Shown one piece after another: positions 29,197-49,616 of a stretch of DNA of 64,000 nucleotides. This DNA is from Apostichopus japonicus. Its lineage: Eukaryota; Echinodermata; Holothuroidea; Aspidochirotida; Stichopodidae. Numbering within the stretch: the stretch's first letter is position 1; the number at the start of each line of letters is the position of its first letter. The DNA is taken from positions 7,184,999 to 7,248,998 of the forward strand of contig NC_092565.1 of NCBI RefSeq assembly GCF_037975245.1, read 5' to 3'. The notes under the pieces are model-generated. The model did not search any database. It saw nothing but the letters and a program-made list of their open reading frames with translations, and was not told the origin of the DNA. Position numbers and translations under genes: made by a program.

Positions 29197-32100
29197 GTTA
29201 GACAAAAATTCAAATCAAAAGTTCCTCTTTTTTTTCCTCTTTCCATCAGATTACAATTGCTAACAAGTTCAAATGTTAGCAATTTCAAACTTTGTAACAG
29301 CACATCAAATTTTGTGTGTGTAAATGAGATTAGAATTCACCGACTTCAGTATTTTGGGAATATTGTCAAAATCTCTGGGAAATACCTTTTTCAATCGTTT
29401 GAAATCAACCAGGAGCAGAGGTATAGAATGAGCACTCCTGCCATGTCATTCTCTGAAAACCCATGGAAACAGAGAAATTCACATTTCCTTCTTTTTATTC
29501 ACCACACAGCTTGAGGTTTGATAATGAGCCAATGAACTTCAAGTATCAATGTCCACATATGATGTTCAATAATTGATGTAAATTTAGTTAGAACTGTAGA
29601 CCCATTTTTTTTTGAACAAGTGATTTTGCATGTACAGTAATTTGTGAGTGATATGATGGGTAGAATTACAGTATCACAAATTGCATCCAAAACAGAAAAT
29701 GGCTTGATGATATACAAACAGATTAGGGGGACTGTCTGCTGAACCCCAACCAACTCCCTTCCCCCTTCCCCTTCCCCCTCCCCTTCCCCCTCCTCCTTCC
29801 CCTCCCCCATCATCTACAACTTTGCCACTGATTGTGTGATAGCCACGAGTTACCACCTTTTCACTTTGCTTTGGCGCTAATTTCTTACTCACAATTATAC
29901 ATTCAGTGTGCAACAACTCCCCTGCCTCCCTCAAAGCCTTTTGGTTTCTGCCACACTCAGCATCCAGGTTGTAAATTTCACCCTGCAGCACTTTCCACCC
30001 TGCATTTTACCTCCTGGCTAAACCCCTTTGATAGTAGTAATTATAATATTCATTTTACGGCTACATATACAGTCGGCTATAGTTTTTTCCATGCCGGAGA
30101 GTTGGCTTTTTTCCATTATTAAAGGGGACCCACACCTAAGCATCATCATCTTTACACTTATAAAAGAACAGCTCCCTCTATCAACTAAGAAGAATCTTGT
30201 TCCATTTGGGAGATATCCAAGCTTAAAGCCACGTCTAGCTGGCATCTGTCATTTTGTTAATCTGTGACGTCATAGTGCCACTGGGATATAAATATATAAT
30301 AAATAAATATTCGGCAGTCACTTTTACAATGCTTAGGCGACCACAAATGTGGGAGAAACCCGCAAGGGTTTATGGTTTTCAACTTACACGTCCAATTCAA
30401 CATTTTAACTTACATTTGGAATCTTTTCAAGTTAGAAAGTCACATGGGAAAACCATAGATTGCTCTTGGATGAAATACCGCCTTACTATGACCCTGCCGG
30501 GTATCATACCCGGAACCTCCCCATTGCTCAGCCTCATTGCTTCAAATGCCACTGCCTTTATCCTTTTCTTATCCTTTTCTTCCACACTTTCGACAGCTTT
30601 GATGAGGGAAAGAACAAGTTACTTATTTTAGTTTGCAGAATTGATGTTTTTTGGCTGCTTTTAATGCAAAAAAAAAAACAGCTATACAAGAAAACAGACA
30701 CCGTCTTGCACACGTGCGGTCTTTCGTTGCTAGCACTTATTTTGCACACGATACTATGTAGTTATACCTGTTTATAATTGGTTGATACAGAGCATGTGAT
30801 GTGTAATTCCTTTTGTGATTGGACGAAAGTACCCTTCAATGAATGTATTCATGTACTGTATTTGTAGCCTATTTCACATACGGTGATAGAAATAGGCATA
30901 ACGTTAGTGTCGAAATTCTTTCTTCGTTAGCATATCGGTAGGAATGTTTGAAGAGCTAAATTACCATTTTGTTGATGGATAACCCTTACCCCGTTAGTAT
31001 GCAACATTTTTAAGAGAGCAGATAACATTGCTAAAGGGTGCTTAGCCAAGCCAAAATAGTTGAGGGATCGATGAAGTGTAACTTCACTTACCCTATTAGA
31101 CTAGTAGAAAGTGTAAAGAGTCTCTGCAGCCAAAACCTCTGTACAAATAATAGTTTCAGGTGAAGCTTGCGAGAAAAATAAATCGGATTGTTTGGGGAGG
31201 TCTCTTACAGTTGCCACGTAAGGATTTTGTTAAGCGAAGACCGACTGGTTAAGTTTGGAAAGTTTGGGCGATCGATCTTCAATCCGAATGTGCATCAGCC
31301 AAGGCATATCGCCTTGACATACAGCATCACACGGTAGTAGCCTACAGCCTATACTTGAAAGTAGAAAGACGCCCTGTAGAAATTTGATCCGTACGAAGAA
31401 AGGTTAGAAAGGAAAGCTTGTAAATACATTGCGGATTGTTTGGATAGGTTCCTTTACAGTTGTCACATTGACCCAGGCCTCAATAATTTTGGCATTGTGA
31501 ATCAATTACAGAAACATATTTCGAAACTTTCTATGAACGATTTCGGGGTGCTATCTTCAATACAAAGACCTAAGTGCGATCGAACCTGACATCTTCGTGA
31601 CTCACTGGAATTGCTTCTTTTCGAAGTTTACAAATCTGGGAACATTATGGCTGATGCCAAAAACTTATCCATTCTTTGGCCATATCAAATCATTTCTGGT
31701 TAACTTTTTGATCAAGATTCTGTGTATGATGATCATCTAGCCTTACCGTCCAATCACGTTATTTGTTTACAAGGTTTCATTCATTCGAATGTTTCTGTTG
31801 GTATATTTGTCAATATTTCTCACAACTTTTGTCAAGATTTTGAGGAAAGTTATATCGAGTCTGATGATAAGAATTTCAGTTAGCATAACAAAAATAGCTA
31901 TAAACTACTACAGTCAAATATCAACTGGTTTGAGAGGCGTTTATCTATACTGTATCAAACATGCACCTTTCACAAAGTTCGGGTTGTTTCTGTTCCAGAG
32001 AAGAAACATGAAGATGTCGTGAGGGACAGTTTGACTAGTGCATTGGAGGCAACTCTGACCAAGCTGCCATCGTTCCAAGAGGTGCACTCCCATGGGGAAA

Positions 32101-33426
32101 GCAAGCAACAAAAGACATCAGAATTTGGTAAATATATTCGAAGAACTGGATTTCTCGTCATAGCATTTCATATAGCTGTGAGTTGGGTTATTTTTCAGAC
32201 TTACGACAGTTAATAAATGCGTTATACAGAGCTTGCTAAATAGTCAAAGAAGTAATTCTGTCTAGACTAGAAAAGTTCTTTACTTTTAAGTACTGTACTT
32301 GAAGATGAAGATATGTGTTTTCATAACAGAGTTAAGTTAACTACTGTGTCTCCCTAATTACCAGCTTATTGCCGCAATATAGTCATAAACTATTACACTA
32401 TATAGTCATATAGTGTATAGAACAGTAGGCTATATAGCATAGTGTGTATAGAATAGTACCCTATATAACATAGAATGTATAGAACAGTATAATATATAGT
32501 CAAAGAGTGTATAGAACAGTACACTATATAGTCATAGGGTATATATGACATTACAATATATAGTTATATATGTATATGATGTTACACTTTATAGTTATAG
32601 AATGTATAGAACATTAAACTATATAGTGATAGAGTTAGAGTAGCAGCTCCCTGGATAGAGTTTATATGACATTACAATATATAGTCATAGAGTGTATAGA
32701 ACATTACAATATATAGTCATAGAGTGTATAGAACATTACAATATATAGTTTAGACTTTAAGTTAGGTCTATGATTTAGTCTTAGCGCAAGGCTGTGCTGA
32801 TAAATACTTTCAATTTTTGGTTGGTTGAAGGGTGTGTGTACAAACCCTACTGGATCCGTCCGTTATAGATTGTCAAAGTGGGGATGAGTGGTGTTGTTTA
32901 TCATGGTGGTACTAAGCGTATGGATGACATAAACATATTGCATGAATTATAGCATACACAAATAGCTTCGATGGAGAGGGTCTTCTACGCAGATTGGATC
33001 CCCTACCTCTCTCCTCCCTGCCCCACTCGCCCCTCCTCCGTCCCTCCTCCTCTTCCTCCTTGAAAAAACTAGTCATGCCACGTTTGAACTTCTAAACATG
33101 GCAACTAAGAATATAAGATGAGAAAATAAGCGTTCTTTGCTTAGTGAAAATTTGACGCTTTTTGTAGTATATATCCTGCAAACACGGTGCTTCTCTTCCC
33201 CCTATTGTTGTACACAGAAAGCTACATCTGTGCAAACTGTTCTGTTGACATTGAAGATGGCTCCCAAAAGCATCTGTACCAGCTTCCATGTCTACACGTC
33301 TGCTGTAGACTATGCTTAGTCAAGTCAGAGTCAGGCGGTGGAGGAGGAGGAGGACAATATACGTGTCCAAGTTGTAATCTGAAAATCGACTCGAAAGATA
33401 TTTCAAGAGTCCATAAAAGCACCTAA
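27930..33426 (+). CDS. UBOX5: UBOX5 / RNF37, U-box and RING E3 ubiquitin ligase
   Basis: This encodes a predicted nuclear U-box ubiquitin ligase. Coding exons 27930-29196, 31999-32127 and 33218-33426 join in frame (both introns phase 1) to 534 residues, against about 541 in human. The start ATG at 27930 gives MAINLCNPIFG, like the MVINLC start of vertebrate UBOX5, and lies 35 bases after an acceptor. The conserved N-terminal domain (FIKPPIDIVFSFPFKIEI) is followed by an acidic Ser-rich linker and the U-box (residues about 245-315, IPEEFRDPLTLNLMSLPVIL). A basic Ser/Lys-rich stretch and a C-terminal RING come next. Both the U-box and the RING are in the known family architecture. A candidate poly(A) signal AATAAA is at 33805-33810. 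The gene appears intact. Confidence 0.93.
29197..31998 (+). other. UBOX5 intron 1
   Basis: The intron holds a C-rich polypyrimidine tract at about 29757-29811 and otherwise AT-rich DNA. A palindromic ccgggtatcatacccgg near 30498 suggests a decayed repeat. No nested gene is seen on either strand. Confidence 0.5.
31999..32127 (+). CDS. UBOX5: UBOX5 middle exon
   Basis: This 129-base exon between the acceptor ttccag and the donor gtaaat reads EKKHEDVVRDSLTSALEATL and onward. The phases (2 bases in, 1 base out) fit both neighbours. It is a polar helical linker before the RING, with no domain recognised. Confidence 0.82.
32380..32760. repeat. AT-rich minisatellite (about 36-40 bp units) in UBOX5 intron 2
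   Basis: Ragged tandem units contain atatagtcatagagtgta and agaacattacaata. The last units (about 32672-32750) are the most uniform. The tract lies between the middle exon and the RING exon. Confidence 0.8.
33218..33426 (+). CDS. UBOX5: UBOX5 last exon: C3HC4 RING
   Basis: The exon reads ESYICANC...LPCLHVCCRLC...YTCPSC. All eight RING ligands are visible: CxxC, CxH, C, C and CxxC, with the fifth and sixth cysteines in HVCCRLC. A run of seven glycines lies in the loop before the last CxxC. It ends ISRVHKST and TAA at 33424. Confidence 0.9.
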
Positions 33427-36400
33427 AAACTACCAGACGTACCAACGTATGAAACGGAGAAGGACCGGTGGTAATACGGGCCACCCGGGACAAAACGAGA
33501 CGTTCTTTGTACCCCTCCTCCAGCAGCGCCATAGCAAGCAAGACAACTTGCCTCACCCACCCACTCCAGGTGGTGAAAGTTAAAGCTCTTCTTTCGAATA
33601 CGTTTTACATGCTCACAGGCCCACAGGACTGAAACAAAAACATTTATAATGCAAGTGTACTCAATATTGCATTTGATTTACACCGCTATGTGGATGCTAT
33701 TGGGGCCCCTATAGGTCCTCGGTCACGGGCAGATTGTCCCAAACAGTCAGTCCATCGATGGACGTTAAAAGGTCAAAATCAGTGACATTTAAGTGACCCC
33801 ATGAAATAAAAGAACGACTCCGGTTTTGTAAGGCTTTCGTAACAAACAAAACAAGCATTTTATAAGAAAAAAAAGAATATTCTAGACGATGAGCGAGAGA
33901 TTTTACGTCACCGTCCGATAAAAAAAAATCAACTCCAAAAATTTAAAGGATTCCGAAAACGGTACTTTCTTGTACGGTTTGTCATTTAAAAGTTTATATT
34001 TCAACGGTTTTGATCAGCTTTGAAGTTGTAAAAATACCAAATAAAAAAAAAAAGAAGATCAACTAGTTAACGAAAGTTGGTTTCGTTAATTAAGAAGCCT
34101 TTCGCAAACGACGTCGATGCTTGCGTGTGTGGGTAATTATTGTTAAATAAAAATAACCTTCCCCCTTCCCGTTGTTTCATGTTTGCTATTCATCCCGTTT
34201 AATTGGGGCAGCTTTTGTAATGTAGCAATTAAAACATTTTCCGTGATAAATACATTATATGGTTTCTTTTTGGACACTTCTCGGCTACATATACGTAAGA
34301 AGACGTTGAAAAAAAAGGGGTTTTTTTTGGGTTTGTTTTTTCTTCCGTCTTTTTATGGACATCGAGACCCAAAATGTTGGAGCAACAATGGATGATAACG
34401 AAAGAAGGAACCCCGCAGAGGTAATGCTTTAAATCCGTGTAAGCGGATTTATCCCCATATACTCATCCAAAGTACTAATTACGGACTGCATGCTGAAATG
34501 GTTCGCGTGCCCAAAACCTCACTCAGAATATTAATACGATCGGTAGTTTAAACAGCGAAATAATGACTTTGGTTTCCTTTATGAAAGTGTTCGTTTTGTT
34601 TTCTAACATTGCGTTTGTTTTTGTGTTTTGCTTTCTTTCTGTCTCCTCCTCTGTCTTCTTCTCTTGTTGGTTACGAAAGGGATTTATTTTCTGAAATAAA
34701 TTTAAAGGAGCATAAGATAACATCATGGAAGTTTACGGCAAAGGAAGAGACTTTCATAATCTGTTTGTTCACAGCGATAGGTATAGCTGATTGCGATGAA
34801 AGAAAATGTGGATAACGAGAGAGGAAATAATCTTCAGTTTGTCTACTTAAGGGTGGGCTTCGGAAAGAGTAATGGAGCGGGGGGGGGGGGGGGGGTGGCA
34901 TGTATCTAGAAGCGTATAGCAACGAGCCACAGGGCCAATGTGCAGCAACGGAAGGGTCTCCCGAAGGAAGAGGGACCACTTTCACGGAAAGTCCAACCAT
35001 AGTTTGGGCTTTGGGGAGCAATGGTTGGTATTTGGTACTTCCAGATACTTGAACTTGCCACCTTCGGGCTTTCTCTGTCGAGAACATGGAATATGTTTAA
35101 ACGAGTGGGTCATCGGGAAAGAACTGTATTAACATGGTTGAAGACAAAAATATGTATAGATGAATAAGTAATAGGTCTTACAGAGTACATATGGGGGCCG
35201 GTTTCGTGTACTGACTGCACTTTTAACATCAATAATAGCCGTATCATCGCATACTATACACTGGTCAACGGACCGAGCCCTGGAACCAGGGCGGCCCCCA
35301 CCGACTTAGTAACGCCGATTCATGCATCCCCAAAGTTCTTTAACAAATTTACTGTTACCTCGTTACAACGCTGTGCTAGTGGGAGAAAATACAAATCTAT
35401 ATGATTTCATAAATATCTTTGCTTTTGTTCCTTGTTTCTTCCATCTTTAAGTTGGTCGAAATTATGAGCTTCTCTAAAACAAAACAAAAATTACTTTAAT
35501 GGAGAACTTTAGTCTTGCTTTGTTATAGCCAAAGAACAAGAAATGAAGACTTTGATTGATATTAATGTAGTACACCTACTCCTGTTTTTTATTTAAGTTA
35601 ATATCACCTTTTAAAAATGTTAAATCTTAGGAATGCTCCTTTAAGACTAATCTTGATGATGACGTCAGCTTCTCATTGCATGACTAATTGTTAATATGTA
35701 ATTTCATTGTTTCATAAAGTTTAATAACTCAACCAAAACATGTTCTTTCTTCATGCAAACAACATAACACCTGTGGATAACTTTCAACACCAGCAATTGT
35801 CCTTGATAAATCTGTACGATATTGTAAACATTTTCACTTTTTACGAAATAATAAAGTTCTTGTGTCGGGGGGAGGGGCTTTGTTTTTACACTTCCTCCGT
35901 TTTCAGTCGATGGAACTATGTTTGTTCGTTGGCCATATTATCAACTCGTTTGCACGTACAACGCGTGTGTTAGTGTTTAAAGGAGCATTCAGGCGTCACC
36001 CAAACGGGGTCCAAATAGTCAACGAATTAACCGGGAGGTAGCATGCTTATGTGATTATATCAATGTCTGTTATCCAACTGACGTAAGGTCACGGATTATC
36101 TTCGACGTAGTATATATATATATATAGAGCTATAATGCTTAATTGGCGACAGCATGAAAAAGTCCTTTTGTTCCGGTCTCTGCCTAATGCGCTAAGCGTG
36201 CCCAGATGGACCACAGAGTGATGGACCACAAAAGAAAAAAGAAAAGAAATAAAAAAAATAAAAAAAAAGAAGAGAGGTAAATGATTATCGCGTTTAAGGA
36301 TGAACAAAGCAATCAAGAATTTAATTCACCCCATCATCGTCATGAGTGTAAAAATTGAAATTAATTGGTTTAAATGTGACTGTATAGACACTCTATCGAG

Positions 36401-37249
36401 TGGTACGGAATACTTTTTGTGTCCTTGACGTCATCGAAACCTTGAAAGGATAAATATATGCCACAGAGTGGTATTCTACCTTTGACGACCACGGATAAAG
36501 GAAGTCCAACAGTCATTTGACCATCTAAAAGCCAAAAGACGAAATCAACAGGTAAAAAAAAAATGTTTATTATATCCGATAATAATATATAAGGGCGATT
36601 CGTCAATCTGTAATAATTGAATAGCCTACAAACTTATGAAATGATCAGTGTCTAGAATTATTTATCTATACCTCATGTTTTCTTTTTTCTTTTTATTTCG
36701 GGAAAGAAAGAGATAGAGAGAGGGGGGCGGTACGTTAGGATAGGAGGATAGGATATTACGGAGTCCAGTAATATTTACAAATCGTTGAATAATATGTAAA
36801 CTTACCCATATATAGGAAACTGATCTCTCAATGCATAACAGAGAAAAAAATTGTATCCCATAAACTTTATGAAATGAGTTTTTTTTATTGCTCTGTTACT
36901 ATTCTGATGAACTAGAGTAAATTATATCAATGTTTTACATTTAGGCTACCATACTAATCCTTTAACTAGTCAGTGTAGCAGCCATCTCACATTGGCTTTA
37001 TTCAAAGAAATTTTAACTTTTCACTTATATTAACATCTTTATCCTATATCTTCCCAGTCACCCCCTACCCTCCATATTTTCTCGCACCCTCTATTTGACC
37101 ACATGCCTTCATCATGCCTGTATCATGAAGGTAACTTCTCGGGGACCTGTGTAGTACCCACTCGCAGGTCAAATCAGGTTTCCAATCTATTCGAGAATTA
37201 GTTTTGTTATTGCGCATGTGTAGATGCTAATAAAACAGCCAGCAAGGTT
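33427..37249. other. UBOX5 3' end and intergenic DNA
   Basis: This contains the candidate UBOX5 poly(A) signal, a poly-G run near 34879-34897, a short (TA)n near 36112 and A-rich runs. Two segments (about 35625-35735 and 42960-43075) are diverged copies of a repeat containing the palindromic CRE TGACGTCA, each next to a gctcctttaag motif. No convincing coding exon is found. Confidence 0.45.
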
Positions 37250-37251
37250 TC

Positions 37252-37600
37252 GTATTTGGTATTATAATACAGCTATTTATCCTAGAAGTGTGTAACGTCA
37301 CATGACTAAACTTCCGTCTTCGGCAACTGAATCACTTGATGCGCATGCTCAAATCGTTAAAGCGTTGCATTAGTTAAAAAACAGTATGTAAAATATCCGA
37401 TGACGTAAGCGATCACCATATGTAACATATTTGGTATTTTAATACAGCTATTTATCCTATAAGTGTGTAACGTCACATGGCTAAACTTCCGTCTTCGGCA
37501 ACTGAATCACTTGATGCGCATGCTCAAATCGTTAAAGCGTTGCATTAGTTAAAAAACAGTATGTTATGTATCCGATGACGTAAGCGATCGCTATTTGTAA
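37252..37600. promoter_or_regulatory. 175-bp tandem duplication with CRE-like and NRF1-like motifs
   Basis: Two copies with period 175 (37258 aligns with 37433) are nearly identical. Each carries taacgtcac, the CRE-like tgacgtaagc and gatgcgcatgctc (NRF1-like core). About 80 bases downstream lies a possible non-coding exon (37683-37850) followed by a good donor gtgagt. The block could be a promoter or enhancer of the zinc-finger gene whose first coding exon is at 41269. This is inference from motifs and position. Confidence 0.4.
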
Positions 37601-37682
37601 CTAACATTTAAGTAACGGCTTAAAAACTTGCAAGAACAATTCGAATCTATTAATATATGTTTATACTATTTGTTTTGTTTAG

Positions 37683-37850
37683 TCTTAAACTGTTGCACTA
37701 TTACAAGGATGAACATAGAATAAAAGCACCACCTCACAAGAGAAGTCGTACAGTTGTGATCGACAGCCGATGTTCCATCATCTTCGATAGAGGAGAGCAC
37801 CTTGAAGCATAAGTTATCAAGAAACTTATAGTTACAACCGAGTTACAATC
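37683..37850 (+). other. Possible non-coding 5' exon of the Glass-like gene
   Basis: It is bounded by tttgttttgtttag and a strong donor gtgagt at 37851. It contains only short open frames (two tiny uORFs). It could splice to the acceptor at 41248-41249. No direct proof is available from sequence. Confidence 0.2.
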
Positions 37851-40408
37851 GTGAGTAAATCAATATTTTTTTTTATTTTTTGGGGGATTAAATTTACATT
37901 TATTTTGCATTTATTCTAAAAAGTAAGCTCTAAGTGCTTTACAAGTAAAAGAAACTGTCGTAAGTTAATAACAGAAAATAACAATGAAAATAAATACTAG
38001 ATAAGACAATAAAAAAAAACAATAAACTTATACTATCTAGAATAACATAGATATAGGTCAAATCCAAAACTAACAAGAGCAACATGAAAAGTTCAGTATA
38101 ACTTCATATACCTTTATTTAAGTTTGCAATTTTGTTTTATTTATATAACACAAGGGCAAATTTTAAATTAAAATTGGGAAATGTGTAACTTTTATCATGT
38201 TTCGAAAGGGCCACATTTTATTAGTGGTGAATAGAGGCACATTTTGAGTGTGTGTGTGTTTGTTTTTATTTATACGAAACGGGGTAACCTGGTACGCCAT
38301 CCCTACTGATCAGTATTCTATTCGCGTTAAGGGAAGTTCTACATTAAAACATATCGGTTGTGGAAGCGTGGGGGGGGGGGGGGGGCGTCATGGAATGCAT
38401 TTCACACTTTCGTGATTCTTAATAATCTTGCACAATGTTAAACATGCACTTAATAGCCCATAGAGCCAACCATTCACTATGGTTTTTTGGTTTGTTTCCG
38501 TCCATCAAAATGTGCCGCAGATTTGTCTCAACAAAGAAGCCAAAATGGCAATCTGCTAAAAGAACAGTTCTTCACTGTTGTTGAAATATTTCTTGATCTC
38601 ATGGCTTTTCGTAAATCATACTTTCGTCAGTTTTTCTCCACTCTCTTAATAATATATTGTCGAATGCTGTTTACAAGTGGGGCAGGAATTAGTTAACTTT
38701 TCCGTTCTGATTGGCACAATTATATGTAGACAAGCGTTAACGATATGCGGTCATAATTTTGGAAATACACATACGGATCATATTTTTTCTATGGTCGAAT
38801 AAACAGTGGTACTACTGGTACACCCCTCCCAACCCCCCTCTCAACCCCCCCCCCAAAAAAAAAACAAATACCGGTTCATTCAAGTATTGCTATATCTTCA
38901 ATATTTTGTGAATTATTGGAAAAAAATATGTACTTTTATCAATTTTGCCGACAATGACTGCTTCATCTTTTAACCGATTTTTTTCTTTTAATATGTAAGA
39001 GCAAAGCATATTTGAATGGGATTTTAACTCAACCTGTATGATTGCGATAGGCGCGGATTGAGGGTGTAACTCCCCCCCCCCAGCCCCTCCACAACCCCAC
39101 ATAAACAACTTAAAAATAGTTATCATCACAACCGTGCGTGTAAATCTTATATAAAGACCGAATTTATTACCTAACATTGCCTCAAATACACAATTTCACG
39201 TCTAATTGCTTTTTCTGGGGGAAGACCCCCAATACCCTCGAAATTGAACTCGACCTCAGGACAAACCCCCCTCCCCACTTTTACAATCCTGGATCCACCC
39301 TTGTGCGAGTAATGTGATCTACCAGCTGGGTCCATTTCAACATTTATGTCGATCCCTATAAAAACACATTTCTTGCGGAGGGAAGGGGAAACGGATTCCA
39401 GCCGGAAGATATTGTATCTTGTACACCTTGGATCGATTGATCACTGCTCAGTATCATTTGAAATAACCCAGAAACTCCCTGTAAAGAAGGGGTGGAATCC
39501 AATTTTTGAATTTGTAGGAAAAAAAGATCAAAAATGGCAATATCCTATTTTTTTGTTCAAATTATGTATTGACTTGCAAGAACGAATAAGTTATACGGAT
39601 ATTTTAAAACTAGCAGCCTTTTAATTATCCCTCCCCCTCCCCGACCTTATCTTCTTTGAAGTTTAACAAGTACACTTTCTATTCCTTTTCTTTAATCTAA
39701 GAAGAAGCAATATGACAGTTTCGTACATTGTAAAATTGTCCAAATTAGGCAACAATGGGTGTAAACAAATTAGCTGAACTGCGTCTTTTTCTTACAAGGA
39801 TGAAGATGTGTAACGAAATTAAAAATAGAGTGAGGTTTCATTGCCCCCCCCCCTCCCTCGTACAGAATACCGGGGAAATTTAAAGGCCTAGTTCCACATT
39901 ATGTATATTTTATAGGTTGGTTCAATGTGTTTGTAAATTTATACATAACATTTGAAAATTCTAGAAAATATTTTGAGACGTGTATTTTTTTCATTATTAC
40001 AGATAAGTTTCAAGACATCCCACCTACACTTTTTTTTCGCATGTAAATTTTAATTAGCAATGGTTAATTAGAAATGATTAGAAATTTTGCCTTCAGGCTC
40101 CCACCCCCGCCCGCGATTTTCCCCCACAAAACAGATTTGCAATTACGGAGTTTTCAGCCAATCAGGTTGCTCGTATCGTCATCATCAATAATGACCTTCG
40201 CTTGGAAGTTGGAAGACATACACTGAATCAGAAGACTTAAAATGTCAAAACATGATTGAGTTTATTGAAATATGCATGTTAAATAAACATCGCATATAAA
40301 GGAAGGGTATCTTCGTTGTAACGAATGGATTTATTTTTAGTAACCGCGAAGAAAAGGTGATGACGTAACTTTTCCAACCAATCATGAACGACTATTTACA
40401 CATAATTG
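37851..40408. other. Intergenic or 5' intron, no gene seen
   Basis: The sequence is AT-rich with poly-G or poly-C runs near 38371, 38850 and 39845, and a (GT)n near 38250. A gctctaagtgctttacaagt block near 37926 resembles aaagcgctttt near 56240, probably a shared repeat end. Confidence 0.4.
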
Positions 40409-40721
40409 CATGCGCGTAGCCAAGGGGGGTGGGGGGCGAATGGGGACAGCCGCCCCCCGCCCCCCCCCCCCCTTTGAGCATATTTTTTTATATATTTTTT
40501 AAATGTTTTTATGATATCGCTAGTATTTTCAAAAGAGAAAATGCTAAGATGCAACTTACAAGGCCTGGGAAGTGCCATTTCCAGCGATCTGGAATTGGCA
40601 TTTTCAGCCAAAATTTTCTTGTACGCTTCGCGCCAACTATGGTGGCGTTACGCTTAGATAGTTTGCAGTGCCGAATCTACAGTTTCGCCCCTCCCTTGGC
40701 AAATTCCTGGCTACGCGCCTG
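40409..40721. mobile_element. hAT-type MITE (GCGCGTAGCC family), exact 8-bp target duplication
   Basis: Its ends are catgcgcgtagcc and ggctacgcgcctg. It is flanked by cataattg at 40401-40408 and 40722-40729. The 313-bp interior matches the element at 61154-61443 closely. On the minus strand it contains the hairpin module (40621-40661) also found in the 2.38-kb hAT element. No coding capacity. Confidence 0.92.
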
Positions 40722-41268
40722 CATAATTGCAAACCTGTTTGTAAAAAAAATTCGCCCCGCCCTACCACCCAGCCACCACAGTCATACGGTACATGCTTTC
40801 TGCTTTTTAATATTCACCATCTGTTAGAACACTTTTCAGCTCAAACTTTCCAAGCTGACACAAATGCATTGCTTAGATTTGTAACGTCTAATATAGTGTA
40901 GAGAAACATTAGCAAATCAACACAAACTGCTTTGAAGTAGAACTCTGTGTGCGATTCACAATTCCAAATGACAGGGCAGTATTTCTGCATTATTGGTCAG
41001 ATTTAGTTAAACAGCTCTCTGGTGTAACAAACAACAAAGGTTATCTTCTCATTTCACCACAGTGATTTTCCTGTGTAACCAGATAGCCCTTCCTTTTGGG
41101 TCGACGGAAGAGGGTTGGATCCGTGGTGGGTGTATGGGGGCACATTTTTCGAGCGACAGTGTTTTATTGAATACTGTCTTATCAACGTCATTGTCATAAG
41201 TAATTTTACTTATGAATGCCATTTTTGTTATCTCATCCTATCTTTAAAGAGTTAATCAGCCTAAGACA

Positions 41269-45619
<4,351 letters not shown>

Positions 45620-45654
45620 AGTCATCACAGTCACGCAGATTGATAACTGAATAT

Positions 45655-45673
45655 GTATTATTATTATTATTAA

Positions 45674-45731
<58 letters not shown>

Positions 45732-45775
45732 ATAATTATTATTATTAATATTATGATTATTATTGTTATCAATAT
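45655..45775. repeat. (ATT)n microsatellite
   Basis: An imperfect ATT/AAT tract lies just downstream of the Glass-like stop, probably in the 3' UTR. Confidence 0.95.
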
Positions 45776-46917
45776 TAGTGCTTCTGTGCACTGCAATTTG
45801 CCGCATTACTTGCCAATCGGGTCGGTTCTTTCTATATGATCGCCGAACATTACCGTCCCTCTTTATATTGAAAACTATCTATACTCTAGCGGAATTTAGT
45901 TTGTAAAGTCAATGGAGCAAGTAGGAAACGTTTATGTGCGACAAATAACTGGCACCTAACATGCATTACCAGTAGCCTATAGCAGCATAGATTACGTCAT
46001 TGCTGTCAATAGAAAAAGCACCATTGAGATATTGGTATTCACATTGTACAAGCACAAAAGCAATTAATGGGGTTGCGGAGGGGGGTAGGGGGACTGTGCT
46101 AAGTCTGCAGAAGGGCAAGAGGGCCTTCTGTAAGACATACGTTTTACTTTGACTTGCATATATGTATTACAACAACTAATTTGCGTTTGGACCGTTAAGT
46201 TCAACGAGCTCCATACGACCACTAAAATGCGCGCACAATCAGTTATTGCATTTTCATTATTAATATCACAACTCATCAAAATTGCAAATATCGACGCTTA
46301 ATCAACAGGGCTCCACAAAAACTGTAAATAAATGTATTCATTGTATCTAATAAAGCATTACTATCATTTTGTGTATAAAAACTTAGCTAAAGTTAATCTT
46401 GGGGCTGGGGTGGGGGTGGGGGGTAGGTATCTAGTGCAATAGGAGAATAATTTATAGGCCTGTACCGTTTTGGTCGGACGCGAAAAAAAATCCTTTTCAA
46501 TGAGTTCTTGAGGAGGCTAGATTGAACTTGTAGACTAAAAATGAGAGAAAAGGGGGAAAAGAGAGGAAAAAAGTGGAGTGACACTGACCTGCATGCAGGA
46601 GAGGAAAGGATTCTATAATCTATTATATTTCAAATGCTTCAAAATTATATTTTTATTTGACCTAGAACATTGATGTCAGAAATCCATTCAGTACACGCCT
46701 AGAAAACCGTTTTTTTATTTTTTTTTATTTTTTGAGTTGTCCCACATACTATAATTTAATTGTTATTGTGTTGTTCTTATTGTGATGTCACTTAGAAGCA
46801 TATATAGGCCGACTGTATTGTAAGTGATTTTAATATCGATTTTAATTTAATATCGAACATATTTCAAGTTAAGTGCTCGTCTATGTTACGTCACTCAATG
46901 ACGCTTCTTACCCTGGA
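45776..46917. other. 3' UTR and intergenic DNA
   Basis: It holds two candidate poly(A) signals (AATAAA at 46327-46332 and 46349-46354) for the Glass-like gene. It is otherwise AT-rich without elements. Confidence 0.4.
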
Positions 46918-49320
<2,403 letters not shown>

Positions 49321-49339
49321 ATTTATTTTATGTAAACTC

Positions 49340-49615
<276 letters not shown>

Positions 49616-49616
<1 letters not shown>

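Noticed and set aside
34355-34420. Possible first coding exon (ATG to gcagag, then gtaatg) upstream of the Glass-like gene
   Set aside because: It ends in phase 0, but joining it to the acceptor at 41249 gives an immediate stop. No other compatible exon was found.
39050-39303. Possible hAT element between gcgcggattgaggg and ggatccacccttg
   Set aside because: The ends match at only about 10 of 16 bases and no 8-base duplication is present.
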